Shown one piece after another: positions 19,514 to 29,315 of a stretch of DNA of 64,000 bases. The stretch lies in assembly GCA_016901755.1 (NCBI GenBank), contig JACJKV010000003.1, positions 59,528 through 123,527 of the forward strand, read 5' to 3'. The position numbers and the translations under genes are program-made. Every line of letters starts with the position of its first letter. The stretch's first letter is position 1. The notes beneath the pieces were generated by a model, which saw only the letters and a program-made list of their open reading frames with translations, did not search any database and was not told where the DNA came from. The stretch comes from Thomasclavelia spiroformis. Its GTDB lineage: Bacteria > Bacillota_I > Bacilli_A > Erysipelotrichales > Coprobacillaceae.

Positions 19514-20405
19514 AAAATATCTTAAAATTATTTGTTTAGTTTTATTTGTAGTTGTTTTAACCGGGTGTACAGCTAATACTGATTCAAGTGGAAAACTGAT
19601 TGAATCAAGAGCTATTACGTTAGATACACCTTGGACATTAGATGCTGGAATTTTTGATTTCTTATTAGTTATTCCAATTTCTAAAAGTATCATTTACATT
19701 GGAGATGTATTATTAAACAATGTTGCTTTTGGTGTCATTCTGGTAACTATTTTAATCAATATTCTTATTTTACCAATTATGATTAAGTCAACAGTATCAA
19801 CACAAAAGATGCAGTTGATTCAGCCGGAAATGGAAAAAATCCAGAATAAATATAGAGGCAGAAAAGATCAGACTTCACAAATGAGAATGTCTCAGGAAAT
19901 TCAGAATCTTTATAAGAAAAATAATGTCAGCATGCTGTCATCATTTTCAACATTTTTGACTTTACCAATCATGTTTGCCATGTGGCAAGGGGTACAGCGT
20001 ATCAAGATTCTGTATGAAACAAATTTCTTTGGATTCAATTTAGGAATTAAACCTATTGATAAAATCTTTAATTTTGATATCGCCTATATTCTGTTGCTGT
20101 TGGTAGTTGCTGGAACTCAGTATTTTGCGATGAAAATGACTGAAATCATGTCTCGAAGAAATCCAAAATATAAACAGTCAAAACAGATGAAATCAATGAA
20201 TACAATGAATAATTTCATGACATTATTTATTGTTTATTTTGCAGCAATCATGCCTGCTGCCATGTCGTTATATTGGATGACAACAAATATTATCACCATT
20301 ATCAGAACCTGGTATATTTATGTATATCACGTAGAAAAAGCATCAAAAGAAGTTGATCAGGCAAATACATCTTATTTAACAAAAAGACAGAATAAAAATA
20401 AATAA
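19491..20405 (+). CDS. yidC: Membrane protein insertase YidC (Oxa1 family lipoprotein)
   Basis: 304 aa. A lipoprotein signal peptide ends with LTGC (Cys ~27), as in Gram-positive YidC1/SpoIIIJ. Five hydrophobic segments follow, with the conserved central IMIKSTVSTQKMQLIQPEM and LPIMFAMWQGVQRI. It inserts membrane proteins with or without SecYEG. AAGGAGG precedes the ATG. It ends in a basic tail (TKRQNKNK). Confidence 0.95.
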   Translation: MILDNKTKKYLKIICLVLFVVVLTGCTANTDSSGKLIESRAITLDTPWTLDAGIFDFLLVIPISKSIIYIGDVLLNNVAFGVILVTILINILILPIMIKSTVSTQKMQLIQPEMEKIQNKYRGRKDQTSQMRMSQEIQNLYKKNNVSMLSSFSTFLTLPIMFAMWQGVQRIKILYETNFFGFNLGIKPIDKIFNFDIAYILLLLVVAGTQYFAMKMTEIMSRRNPKYKQSKQMKSMNTMNNFMTLFIVYFAAIMPAAMSLYWMTTNIITIIRTWYIYVYHVEKASKEVDQANTSYLTKRQNKNK

Positions 20406-20415
20406 GAGGGGTATC

Positions 20416-21018
20416 ATGATGAAAACTTACAAAGGAAAAACAGTAGAAGATGCAGTCGCAAATGCATGTCAGGATTTAGGAGTTACGATCGATCAGTTAA
20501 ATTATGAAGTAACTTTAGAAAAAAACAGCCTGTTCAGTAAAAAAGCTGAAATCAGCTGCTGGACCACAGCTATGGTACAGGAATATATTGAAGGCTTAGT
20601 AAGAAAAATTCTGACAGACATGAATTTTGAAGTAGAAACAATTTCTTATGTTCAAGATGACAGAATATATTGCAATATCAATACCAGCAATAATTCTATT
20701 TTAATTGGTAAAGCAGGTGTAATTCTAAGAGCCCTGAATTTTATCATTAAAAATGCAGTCAGTACTACTTTTAAAAAACGTATAGAAATGAGTTTAGATA
20801 TTAATGGCTACAAAGAAGAAAGATATAAAAAAGTAGCCAGCATGGCCAGACGTTTTGGAAAAACTGTATTGAGAACCAAAGCAGATCTGAAACTTGATCC
20901 AATGCCTGCTGATGAAAGAAAAGTAATGCATCAGGAAATCGCTAAGATAAAACATCTGAAAACCGAATCTAAAGGTGAAGGTAAAAACAGATATATGACA
21001 ATATCATATGTAGATTAG
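20416..21018 (+). CDS. jag: RNA-binding protein Jag/KhpB
   Basis: 200 aa with three domains: Jag-N (MKTYKGKTVEDAVANACQDL), a KH domain around LIGKAGVILRALNFI, and an R3H domain around PMPADERKVMHQEI. It pairs with KhpA to bind RNA and affects cell elongation in streptococci. It lies 10 nt after yidC. Two ATGs in tandem follow GAGGGG; either could be used. Confidence 0.95.
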   Translation: MMKTYKGKTVEDAVANACQDLGVTIDQLNYEVTLEKNSLFSKKAEISCWTTAMVQEYIEGLVRKILTDMNFEVETISYVQDDRIYCNINTSNNSILIGKAGVILRALNFIIKNAVSTTFKKRIEMSLDINGYKEERYKKVASMARRFGKTVLRTKADLKLDPMPADERKVMHQEIAKIKHLKTESKGEGKNRYMTISYVD

Positions 21019-21052
21019 TTTTATAGATTACTTGAATAAGTAATAAGATATG

Positions 21053-21082
21053 AAAAGTAGCCTGCGGAAGGCTACTTTTTTT
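21053..21082 (+). terminator. Terminator of the rpmH-jag cluster
   Basis: Stem AAAAGTAGCC / GGCTACTTTT, 7-nt loop, T7 tail. Confidence 0.9.
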
Positions 21083-21257
21083 AGGGAGAGAAATGGGACA
21101 CAATAATGAATAAAAAAACTATAAAGAAATTTTATATTTTCCTGATAATTATATTGTTAATGAAGTTTATAGACGTATTGAAGATGAAAATGTTAAAGAA
21201 ATTTATGATGAAATTATTCAGGAAAATAAAAACATTAAATATCTGATAAAAAAATTA

Positions 21258-22220
21258 ATGAATTATGTAACAATGGGCTATATGATATTTTTTTTAAAAA
21301 GTCTGATTGCCTGGTTCAGTTTAGGATATCTGATTCAAATATCATATATGTTTTATAAAAATAATGTTTTAAGTTATTTTTATTATGAACCGGAACTGTT
21401 TGTAAAAAGTATCGATATGACGGGGATCCATGAAAAAGTTTTTATTTTTGTTGTATTTGTCATGATCATTAAAATCATAAGAAACTATTTTTTTAAAAAA
21501 GTAAAAGATGATTCTTTAATAAAAGTAGAAAATATTGAATTAGCGAAAGCTTATGATATATTAAAATGTGATCATTATGATGATTTTTCGTATATTAAAA
21601 GAAGAGTAGGAAAAATTATTGCCAGAAATAAGCACGAAACTAAAAAAACCTTAGATGCTTATATTGTTGTAGCTAATCAATACTCTTTTGATAAAATTAT
21701 TGAAAAAAATAATTTTATGATCTTTATAAAAATGTACATAAAAAACATAATGATTGTATTAGCTGGAGCAGTAGCTAAATTTATCGCTATTGTACCTTTC
21801 TTTTACCTGTTTGTTTATATTCGTATTATTCCAAGTATTGAAATGATGAATGGAATTGCTAAAAAAAATTATCTGGCATCGACAAAGCAGTATTTTGGCT
21901 GGACGCTAGAGATTATAAAAAGGTTACCTTTTAATCAGTATATTCCTTTACTGGATGGTGAATATGGTGATACGTACGCTTTTTTTGTTTTTATTGGTCT
22001 GTTGATGGTGCTTTGGGAAATGCCTCAATTGATAATTGAATTAAAAAGACAATATATAAGAGCTAAAAACTTTACTGCTGAAAGCATTAAATGTCCAACA
22101 ATTAAAAGTCCTCAAGTGACAATATACAATAATTCTTTTAAAAATAAATTTAATGTTTTCAGAATCATGATAGTTATATATATATTTGTTTATTTTCTGG
22201 TAAAATATTATTTGTTATAA
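21258..22220 (+). CDS. Hypothetical membrane protein; upstream start cut by an in-frame stop
   Basis: 320 aa with four or more hydrophobic segments (near residues 8-30, 60-72, 155-180, 235-250, 300-318) and no recognised domain. The same frame extends upstream to an ATG at 21093 with GGGAG in place, and encodes a plausible leader (KNYKEILYFPDNYIVNEVYRR). A TAA at 21111-21113 (codon 7) interrupts it. The ATG at 21258 has no ribosome binding site. Either this is an inactivated gene or translation restarts inside it. Confidence 0.5.
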   Translation: MNYVTMGYMIFFLKSLIAWFSLGYLIQISYMFYKNNVLSYFYYEPELFVKSIDMTGIHEKVFIFVVFVMIIKIIRNYFFKKVKDDSLIKVENIELAKAYDILKCDHYDDFSYIKRRVGKIIARNKHETKKTLDAYIVVANQYSFDKIIEKNNFMIFIKMYIKNIMIVLAGAVAKFIAIVPFFYLFVYIRIIPSIEMMNGIAKKNYLASTKQYFGWTLEIIKRLPFNQYIPLLDGEYGDTYAFFVFIGLLMVLWEMPQLIIELKRQYIRAKNFTAESIKCPTIKSPQVTIYNNSFKNKFNVFRIMIVIYIFVYFLVKYYLL

Positions 22221-22232
22221 AATGGAGAAAAT

Positions 22233-23177
22233 ATGGATAATCTGATATTTAGTTTAAATGCAACAGTACCAGTATTTATGATGATCGTTTTAGGAATGAT
22301 TTTGAAGAAAATTAACTGGATCGATGATGCACTGGCACAAAAAATGAATAAATTTGTATTTTTATTGCCATTACCAGTTCTGGTTTTTGAAGATTTAGCA
22401 ACTATTGATTTTCAAAAAGTATGGGATGGCAGATTTGTCTTATTTTGTTTTGCAGTTACACTGCTTAGTATTTTGCTGGTTACAATAATTTCTTTACTGC
22501 TGAAAAATAAAAATGAACGCGGTGAGTTTATTCAAGCCAGTTATCGCAGTTCAGCAGCTTTGTTAGGAATTGCTTTGATTCAGAATATTTATGGTCGGGC
22601 AACCATGGCTCCATTAATGATCATTGGCAGCGTACCTTTGTATAATATTATGGCAGTTATTGTATTGTCTTTTTTTTCACCGGAACGAAAAGGAATGACC
22701 AAAGAACTGTGGCTGCAAACCCTCAAAGGTATTTTGACAAATCCTATTTTAATAGCCATTGTCATTGGGTTACTTTGGTCATTATTTAAAATTCCAATGG
22801 CAGTCATGTTAGAAAAAACGGTTTCCAGTGTTGCAGGTATAGCGACACCAATGGGACTGATGGCTATGGGAGCAACATTTCATTTTCAGGAAGCATTAGG
22901 TGAAATTAAAATAGCATTGCTGGCCGTTTTTATGAAACTATTTGGCTTCTGTCTGATCTTTTTACCATTGGCAGTACAGATGGGATTTGTTAAAGAAGAA
23001 CTGATTGCTATATTGGTCATGCTTGGTTCAGCAACAACGGTTTCTTGTTTTGTTATGGCTAAAAATATGGGACATCAGGGTATTTTGACCAGTACGGTCG
23101 TCATGTTAACTACGCTGTTAAGTGGTTTTTCCATTACTATATGGCTTTATATATTAAAAGTCATGCAGCTCATATAA
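22233..23177 (+). CDS. AEC-family transporter (auxin efflux carrier-like)
   Basis: 314 aa, about ten membrane helices in two halves with a short central loop (FSPERKGMTKELW). The N-terminus VPVFMMIVLGMILKK and the C-terminal LGSATTVSCFVMAKNMG are characteristic of the AEC/malate permease family. These export or take up organic anions. The substrate is not predictable. Starts after a GGAG-like site 12 nt past the previous gene. Confidence 0.88.
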   Translation: MDNLIFSLNATVPVFMMIVLGMILKKINWIDDALAQKMNKFVFLLPLPVLVFEDLATIDFQKVWDGRFVLFCFAVTLLSILLVTIISLLLKNKNERGEFIQASYRSSAALLGIALIQNIYGRATMAPLMIIGSVPLYNIMAVIVLSFFSPERKGMTKELWLQTLKGILTNPILIAIVIGLLWSLFKIPMAVMLEKTVSSVAGIATPMGLMAMGATFHFQEALGEIKIALLAVFMKLFGFCLIFLPLAVQMGFVKEELIAILVMLGSATTVSCFVMAKNMGHQGILTSTVVMLTTLLSGFSITIWLYILKVMQLI

Positions 23178-23190
23178 ATATAGACATTTA

Positions 23191-23218
23191 AAAAGGATAG
23201 CTTCGAGCTATCCTTTTA
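23191..23218. terminator. Bidirectional terminator
   Basis: An 11-bp perfect stem (AAAAGGATAGC / GCTATCCTTTT, 5-nt loop) between convergent genes. The stop codon of the minus-strand VanW gene lies inside the stem; the minus side has a T5 tail. Confidence 0.85.
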
Positions 23219-24832
23219 AGGTACAGGAACAGTTGGATCAATGGTGGTTGAAGGTGGCGTCGTTTCAGTGGGCTGATTTGGGTCAGTAACAGCTGGAGTT
23301 TCTACTTTCATCGTACCTTTTAAGATGATGGCATCATGACTTTTATAAACACTGTTAGACTCTTTTTTGTTAGATATCAGTTTGCCATTTCGATCATAGA
23401 CTTTACGGTAGGATACAGCTTTAGCACCATTAGAACCTGCCTGTTTGACCTGTTCGGTTCCTTCAGGTAAAGTTGCGTCATTTTCATATTTGGTATTAAA
23501 TGGTACAGTTGCAGTTTTTGAACTGGTAAATTCAACAGTATAGCCATCTTCATCAGTACCATAAATTTGTGTTTTAATACGACTGTTGGCATAAGTTACA
23601 ACAATCTTAACAGGATAATTTTTATCGTTTTTAAATTTAAAATCAGGTCCATTCCATGAAACAGTTGCATCACGACCAATAGGTACATAACTTGAAATAT
23701 ATGTATGATTATGACGTTCTGTTACATTTAAATTAGCGAATACTACAGCATTATATAATGTTGAAGAAGTCTGGCAGATACCACCACCTACTTCCTGAAC
23801 GGTTTCTCCATTAAGATAGGCAGTAGCTTCACCAAAACCAGCAGCTTTGGTACGTTTGCCAACAGTTGAATTGTAAGAAAATTCTTCGCCAGGCAGCAAG
23901 ATCACATTATTACATTTTTCTCCAGACAGTTTAACATTGTTTTTACGTACTGAAGAACCACTGACATAGGTTGAATATTCTCCTAAGACATCTTTAAAGA
24001 GATTCTGTTCCAGCATTTCTTTATTGATGGCTGGTTGCGTAACTTTAGCTTTTACAGTAAACTGTTTTCCTTCTTTAGTTTTATTAAATTTTTCAATGGC
24101 TTCTTTTTCATCATAGATAACACCAGTTTTTCCATCAACAACAGCATAATTATTGTTTTTGTCTAAAGTAGCGTTAATGGCCTTTTTTGGTATTTCCTGA
24201 TAAATCTGGGTCATGACATCTTCTGTTTCTTTACTGTCGATAGTGTCAATATCGATGGGATCTTTAAAGGCATAATTTTTTAAAGCAGTTTTGATTTTCT
24301 GATATATATCATCTTTATGAACTGTTTTTCCAGAAGTACCTTTGGTAAAGACAACAGCGTCATCAGTAATTTCATAAGTTGTTGGTTTTAATGTTGTATA
24401 ATCTAATATTTTAGAATGAGTGATATTGGTTTCAAACTGTTTTTCATCAGTGATTTTGATAGCTGTCGTTTCATCATGATCAAAAAGATAATAATATCCT
24501 TTTTTAAAGAAATGATCATTTTTTTTAGCTATCAGCGTCACATCATTTTCAATATCAGCTTTAACACAGTCACTGACATTGACCTGATATGTTTTACCAT
24601 CAGCATTTAATTCCAGCAATAAATATTTCTGATCTTTCTGATATTGCTGTTCAAGCAAAGTGATGGCTTCTTTTTTAGTAAGATTGCCAACATCGATACC
24701 ATTGATCGTTGTATTAGCGACAAAAGTTTTACCGCCAGCGATGATGCAAAGCAGTAAATAAATGAAAATAAAAATAATAAAAACTGCACTTACTGAAATA
24801 AAAATTTTTTTCTTTTTATATATAAATTTCAT
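23216..24832 (-). CDS. VanW-family cell-wall protein
   Basis: 538 aa. One N-terminal membrane anchor (residues ~8-32) follows a basic start. Two peptidoglycan-binding-type repeats come next (~45-280), then the VanW domain (LLPGEEFSYNSTVGKRT, EVGGGICQTSSTLYNAVVFA, ISSYVPIGRDATVSWNG), and a Pro/Thr-rich tail. VanW domains occur in some vancomycin gene clusters, but this architecture is a common housekeeping wall protein of Firmicutes of unknown role. The ATG at 24832 (after GAAGGTG) is preferred over an upstream one. Confidence 0.88.
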   Translation of the reverse strand: MKFIYKKKKIFISVSAVFIIFIFIYLLLCIIAGGKTFVANTTINGIDVGNLTKKEAITLLEQQYQKDQKYLLLELNADGKTYQVNVSDCVKADIENDVTLIAKKNDHFFKKGYYYLFDHDETTAIKITDEKQFETNITHSKILDYTTLKPTTYEITDDAVVFTKGTSGKTVHKDDIYQKIKTALKNYAFKDPIDIDTIDSKETEDVMTQIYQEIPKKAINATLDKNNNYAVVDGKTGVIYDEKEAIEKFNKTKEGKQFTVKAKVTQPAINKEMLEQNLFKDVLGEYSTYVSGSSVRKNNVKLSGEKCNNVILLPGEEFSYNSTVGKRTKAAGFGEATAYLNGETVQEVGGGICQTSSTLYNAVVFANLNVTERHNHTYISSYVPIGRDATVSWNGPDFKFKNDKNYPVKIVVTYANSRIKTQIYGTDEDGYTVEFTSSKTATVPFNTKYENDATLPEGTEQVKQAGSNGAKAVSYRKVYDRNGKLISNKKESNSVYKSHDAIILKGTMKVETPAVTDPNQPTETTPPSTTIDPTVPVP

Positions 24833-24977
24833 GTGTTCACCTTCTATCGCCCATATGATATATGATAAAAAAATGAAAAGCAATAATCTTACTGTTATTT
24901 CCAAGATAATTCATACATTTATTGATTTTATCGACGTTTTAGTTTACTATCATAAAAGTAAGAAGGGTGGTATGAAA

Positions 24978-26312
24978 ATGGAAGATGATATTATTGTTGC
25001 CGTCGCAACCTCAAGATTAGAAGCAGCGATTTCCATTATCAGATTATCAGGAAAAGATGTTATCGCCTTCGTTTCACAGTTTTTTACGGGAAAAATCATG
25101 AATAAAGACAGTCATACGATAACCTATGGCTATATCATTGATCATGGTAAAAAGATCGACGAAGTGCTAGTCAATATATATCGTGGTAAAAAGACGTTTA
25201 CCGGTGAAGAAATGGTGGAAATTAACTGTCATGGTGGAGTTTTCATGACCAGTCAGATTTTGGATTTATGTTTACGCTATGGAGCACGTATGGCAGAAAG
25301 AGGGGAATTCAGTAAGCGTGCATTTTTAAATGGACGTATCGATTTATCTCAGGCAGAAGCTATCAGCGACATTATTACTGCTAAAAACAGTTACGCTACT
25401 GATCTGGCTTTAAAAGGTATACAGGGCAGCATTTCTAACTTTATTAAAGATCTTAAAGAAGATCTGATCCAGATCATTACGCAGATCGAAGTTAATATTG
25501 ATTATCCAGAATATGAAGATGTAGAAGAACTGACAGCACAGAAGCTATTGCCAATGTCAGCTTCCCTGCATAAAAAAATGGAAAAGATCTTAGAAGATTC
25601 CAAAAATATCAAATTACTTAAAGATGGTATACAGACCGTTATTATTGGAAAACCTAATGTAGGTAAATCCAGTCTGTTAAACGCTTTATTAAAAGAAGAA
25701 AAAGCGATCGTTACCAGCATTGCAGGAACGACGAGAGATATCGTTGAAGGACAGATTTCACTAGATGGTATCGTATTAAATATGATCGATACTGCAGGTA
25801 TTCGTGAAACAGATAATATCGTTGAAAGCTTAGGAGTAGAAAAAGCTAAAGAACTGATTCATCGTTCGGATCTGGTATTACTGGTCATTGATGGATCAAA
25901 ACCATTAGATCAGCAAGATCAGAAACTGATGGATTTGACTGCAGATGTCAACAAGATCACGATCATCAACAAATGTGATTTACCAAAAGTTGTGTCTGTC
26001 GATGGTATTGAAATATCAGCTAAAGATCAAAATGTATTGGCTTTGACTCAGGAAATCAAACGTAAATTTAATTTAGGGCAGATCCAGGATCAGAATGACT
26101 ATCTGCTGACCAATGCCCGTCAAAGTGTATTGCTGGAAAAAGCCAGCCAGCATTTAAGTGTTGCCATCGATGCGATGAAGCTAGATGTTCCCCCTGATCT
26201 GATCGTGGAAGATCTTTATGCCAGCTGGCAGGCCTTAAAAGAAATATTAGGAGAACAGGCAAAAGAAGATTTACTGGACGAATTGTTCAAACGCTTTTGC
26301 ATAGGTAAGTAA
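24978..26312 (+). CDS. mnmE: tRNA modification GTPase MnmE
   Basis: 444 aa. The N-terminal formyl-THF-binding domain contains SIIRLSGKD, FTGEEMVEINCHGG and AERGEFSKRAFLNG. The GTPase has G1 GKPNVGKSS, G2/G3 TTRDI...DTAG and NKCD. The C-terminal CIGK holds the catalytic Cys. With MnmG it makes the cmnm5 group at wobble U34; mnmG is not in this window. I choose the ATG at 24978, 7 nt after GGGTGG; another lies at 24972. The usual jag-mnmE neighbourhood is split here by ~4 kb. Confidence 0.97.
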   Translation: MEDDIIVAVATSRLEAAISIIRLSGKDVIAFVSQFFTGKIMNKDSHTITYGYIIDHGKKIDEVLVNIYRGKKTFTGEEMVEINCHGGVFMTSQILDLCLRYGARMAERGEFSKRAFLNGRIDLSQAEAISDIITAKNSYATDLALKGIQGSISNFIKDLKEDLIQIITQIEVNIDYPEYEDVEELTAQKLLPMSASLHKKMEKILEDSKNIKLLKDGIQTVIIGKPNVGKSSLLNALLKEEKAIVTSIAGTTRDIVEGQISLDGIVLNMIDTAGIRETDNIVESLGVEKAKELIHRSDLVLLVIDGSKPLDQQDQKLMDLTADVNKITIINKCDLPKVVSVDGIEISAKDQNVLALTQEIKRKFNLGQIQDQNDYLLTNARQSVLLEKASQHLSVAIDAMKLDVPPDLIVEDLYASWQALKEILGEQAKEDLLDELFKRFCIGK

Positions 26313-26313
26313 G

Positions 26314-26538
26314 ATGAATGTAAATAAGATTTTGGCACAGAGATTTTATCGTTTTTTTAAATATTTAAGAATTGTCGCTGTTGTAGCATTTATTATGTTT
26401 TTGATCTTAAATGCTATAAATACAGGAAATATAGTATTATACTGGATCGTTTATGGTTGTCTGATGGTGTTTTTTGTAGCGAGTATCCAATGTGTGGTTT
26501 TATATCTGCTGGCAAAATATTATCAGTCTAAACAGTAA
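26314..26538 (+). CDS. Small two-helix membrane protein, unknown
   Basis: 74 aa beginning 1 nt after the mnmE stop. Two hydrophobic helices (residues ~18-38 and ~45-68) with a basic N-terminus. No family recognised. The tight spacing to mnmE and to the MscS gene indicates co-transcription. Confidence 0.65.
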   Translation: MNVNKILAQRFYRFFKYLRIVAVVAFIMFLILNAINTGNIVLYWIVYGCLMVFFVASIQCVVLYLLAKYYQSKQ

Positions 26539-26550
26539 CAGGAGATTATT

Positions 26551-27396
26551 ATGGGATTAGAAAATTTAGAAATTTTGTACAATCAAATTGATAAATTGTT
26601 CGTCAACGGGGTCATCAGTGGGATGATTTCCATTATCACGATGGCAATTATCGTTTTGATCGCTAATAAATTTGCAAATAAGTTTATTAAAAAAAAATGG
26701 CCAGAAAACAATATTATACAAAGAAAAATCAAAAGAGTCATACTTGTTGGTTTATTTATAGCGGTAGTGTTCAGTGAAGTGAAATATTTAAGAAGCTTTG
26801 CTGGAGCACTGCTTGCATCTGGGGGAATCGTCGCTGTGGTTATTGGGCTTGCCAGTCAGCAGGCAGCCAGCAATCTGATCAATGGAGCGATGATCTTAGC
26901 TTATAAACCTTATAAAGTAGGAGATTATATTGTTTTAAAAAGCAAGAATGTTTCAGGAACAGTGATTGATATTTCATTACGTCACAGTATTATTGAAACA
27001 ATTGAAAAAACACAGATGATCGTACCTAATGAGGTCATGAATCAGGAAATTATAGAAAATATAACGCAGATAGAAAATGTAAAAGCTAATTATCTGTATA
27101 TCGATATTTCCTATGAAAGTGATGTTGATAAAGCTATGTCTTTAATGCAGCAAGCAGCCATCAGACATCCTTTGTTTGTTGATGGAAGAACTGATATGAC
27201 CAAAGAAGCTGTACCAGTTATTGTTTATGCATTAAAAGACAGTGGTATTTCATTAAGAGCAACAATTACCAGTGAAAATCATGCTCAGGGCTTCCAGATG
27301 TTATCTGATATTCGAAAAGAACTGTTAACTGAGTTTAAGAATAATGGTATTGAAATTCCTTATCCTCATGTTCAGATCGTTAAAAATGAAGAGTAA
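26551..27396 (+). CDS. MscS-family mechanosensitive channel
   Basis: 281 aa. Three membrane helices; the pore-lining helix is Gly/Ala-rich (GALLASGGIVAVVIGLASQQAASNL in two parts, residues ~89-113). It is followed by the beta domain (KPYKVGDYIVL, GTVIDISLRHSII) and an alpha/beta C-terminus. It releases solutes under hypo-osmotic shock. GGAG lies before the ATG. Confidence 0.92.
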   Translation: MGLENLEILYNQIDKLFVNGVISGMISIITMAIIVLIANKFANKFIKKKWPENNIIQRKIKRVILVGLFIAVVFSEVKYLRSFAGALLASGGIVAVVIGLASQQAASNLINGAMILAYKPYKVGDYIVLKSKNVSGTVIDISLRHSIIETIEKTQMIVPNEVMNQEIIENITQIENVKANYLYIDISYESDVDKAMSLMQQAAIRHPLFVDGRTDMTKEAVPVIVYALKDSGISLRATITSENHAQGFQMLSDIRKELLTEFKNNGIEIPYPHVQIVKNEE

Positions 27397-27474
27397 TTCT
27401 AATAAGAATTATCTTCTTTTTTTTATGCTGTTACTGATGTATAATAGAAGAAATAAGGAAATGAGGGGATGAAA

Positions 27475-28419
27475 ATGATGAAATGTCCTATTTGTCATCG
27501 AGAATTACCTGATAATGCCAAATTCTGCAGTTATTGTGGCAATCAGATTATAGATAAAACAGAAAGTGTACAGGAAACTGCTGATAAAGATCCAATCCAA
27601 GATTTGAATCGTGATTCAAAACACCAGCAAACAAAAAGAAATCAATTAAAGCTTTTAGCAGGTATAGCAGTATTTATATGTGTTGCCTGTATTGCCGTAT
27701 TTTTAATGGTAAACAATAATAACAGTGAAACAGCTGATTCAAAACCAAAATCAAAAAAGGATCAGGATGAATTAATACTAGATAAAGATGACTTTGAATT
27801 AGAAGAGCATCAGCAAGATTATATCGAAGCTAACATTGATTGTACTTATCAGGTAAAAGATGAAAATATTGCTGTAGTCGATCGCTTTGGTACGATCACT
27901 GCTTTATCGCCGGGGAAGACAGAAATTACTGTAGAAGGTGAAAATGGACAAACCACTATTTGTGAAGTAACAGTTTATGAAGCTGAAAATATTATTGAAA
28001 TTTCGAGTTATGAAGCCAGTTCAACACTAGAACAGGAACCTTATCACTATGAGACCAGTCAGCTTTATGATAATAATTATTCTACCTGCTGGAGTGAAGG
28101 TGCAAGTGCCAATGGTATTGGTGAAACGATTAAAATCAATTTAGCACAAGAAGCCAAAATCAATCAGCTGAATATAGTGAATGGTTATGGAAAAAAAGAA
28201 GATCTGTATTATAAAAATAATCGTGTAAAAAAATTAGCACTTATTTTTGATGATGGTGATATTGAATATATTGATGTCAAAGATAGTTTTAATCAGCTGC
28301 AGAATATTACTTTTACACCACATAAAACGCAAAGTATTGTTGTTCGTATAGACGAAATATATCAGGGAAATAAATATCAGGATACTTGTATCAGTGAATT
28401 AACTGTAGACTATCATTAA
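27475..28419 (+). CDS. Membrane-anchored zinc-ribbon protein with Ig-like and discoidin-type domains
   Basis: ~314 aa. A zinc ribbon at the start (CPICHRELPDNAKFCSYCG) lies on the cytoplasmic side. One membrane helix follows (~residues 62-83), then an Ig-like Big_2 segment (VDRFGTITALSPGKTEITVEG). The C-terminal discoidin/NADase-type glycan-binding domain is visible in YDNNYSTCWSEGA and INQLNIVNGYG. Similar proteins in gut Firmicutes probably bind surface glycans. The start at 27475 is 6 nt after GAGGGG. A TATAAT lies at 27440-27445. Confidence 0.8.
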   Translation: MMKCPICHRELPDNAKFCSYCGNQIIDKTESVQETADKDPIQDLNRDSKHQQTKRNQLKLLAGIAVFICVACIAVFLMVNNNNSETADSKPKSKKDQDELILDKDDFELEEHQQDYIEANIDCTYQVKDENIAVVDRFGTITALSPGKTEITVEGENGQTTICEVTVYEAENIIEISSYEASSTLEQEPYHYETSQLYDNNYSTCWSEGASANGIGETIKINLAQEAKINQLNIVNGYGKKEDLYYKNNRVKKLALIFDDGDIEYIDVKDSFNQLQNITFTPHKTQSIVVRIDEIYQGNKYQDTCISELTVDYH

Positions 28420-28528
28420 AAGCCAGCTTATATGAATCAGCTGTCTTTTAATTTAAAATACTTTAAACATTGATAAGGAAAATGTTAATTTGACAGTTAA
28501 ATAAGTATATCTGGATATCATTTATCTG

Positions 28529-29314
28529 TTATTTATAGTTTCTGTCAAAACGATCAGGCAAGGATGTCTGATTTTGAACATGATCAAGATAAACAGGAAT
28601 ATAAATAGATGCTTCCTGTAAGGCATTGTGATAGATGTTATTCAAAGTATCATAATAGTCTTCCATTTTGACATTATGGTGATAATTAATGATCAGTCCC
28701 TGCAGCTGATGAAAATGAAATGACAGTAAAAACAGACCGTATAATAGACCGCGTTTGAGATAAGATGGTGCTCTTAATAATCGATCAACGGCTTTAAGAC
28801 TATGTAAACTGTCTTTGATTTGCAAACATGACAACTGTGGAAAAAATGACTGGATCGTTTCAACGATATGATCGTTATATTGTATGTGATCATAAATAAA
28901 ACTATGTACCGGATCGATCTGTTTATGTTTTAAAATATAGCGGTCGTATTCACTTTCTATTTCAAAATGAGAAAGTTGGGTTTCATGCATGATCGTTTTT
29001 ACCTGATGATGCATCTGACTGTCTAAAATATAGTGACATAAAAAACCCAGAATATAAGCAATCTGTTCTTCATTATCAACAATAGACATGGCCTGTTCAA
29101 AAAAATCACGAGCCTTATCTTTATGCATCTGTCGCCCCAGAGAATTGACAGTATCTTTAAAATTATAGAAATGATGATAGAAAAAGATATCGGGACCATG
29201 GGTACCTATCTGAAATAAAGTTTTGTTGTTTAAGATAATATCTTGGATACGATGATCTTTGATCAGCGGGATGATATCTTCACTGAACTGATAATGAGTA
29301 TATCCAGCAGGCAT
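28529..29314 (-). CDS. Zinc-dependent phospholipase C family protein
   Basis: ~261 aa. It starts MPAGYTHYQFSEDI and carries the His/Asp set expected for a PLC/P1 nuclease-type zinc site (IGTHGPDIFFYHH, GFLCHYILDSQMH, HFEIESEYDRYIL). This cytoplasmic group is annotated as Zn_dep_PLPC in Firmicutes; the real substrate is unknown. A longer frame begins at 29437 but would run through the next gene; I choose 29314, which overlaps the upstream gene's stop region. Confidence 0.82.
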   Translation of the reverse strand: MPAGYTHYQFSEDIIPLIKDHRIQDIILNNKTLFQIGTHGPDIFFYHHFYNFKDTVNSLGRQMHKDKARDFFEQAMSIVDNEEQIAYILGFLCHYILDSQMHHQVKTIMHETQLSHFEIESEYDRYILKHKQIDPVHSFIYDHIQYNDHIVETIQSFFPQLSCLQIKDSLHSLKAVDRLLRAPSYLKRGLLYGLFLLSFHFHQLQGLIINYHHNVKMEDYYDTLNNIYHNALQEASIYIPVYLDHVQNQTSLPDRFDRNYK

Positions 29315-29315
29315 A

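Noticed and set aside
23216..24832. Vancomycin resistance from the VanW domain
   Set aside because: VanW alone is common in housekeeping wall proteins; no vanHAX or vanRS nearby.
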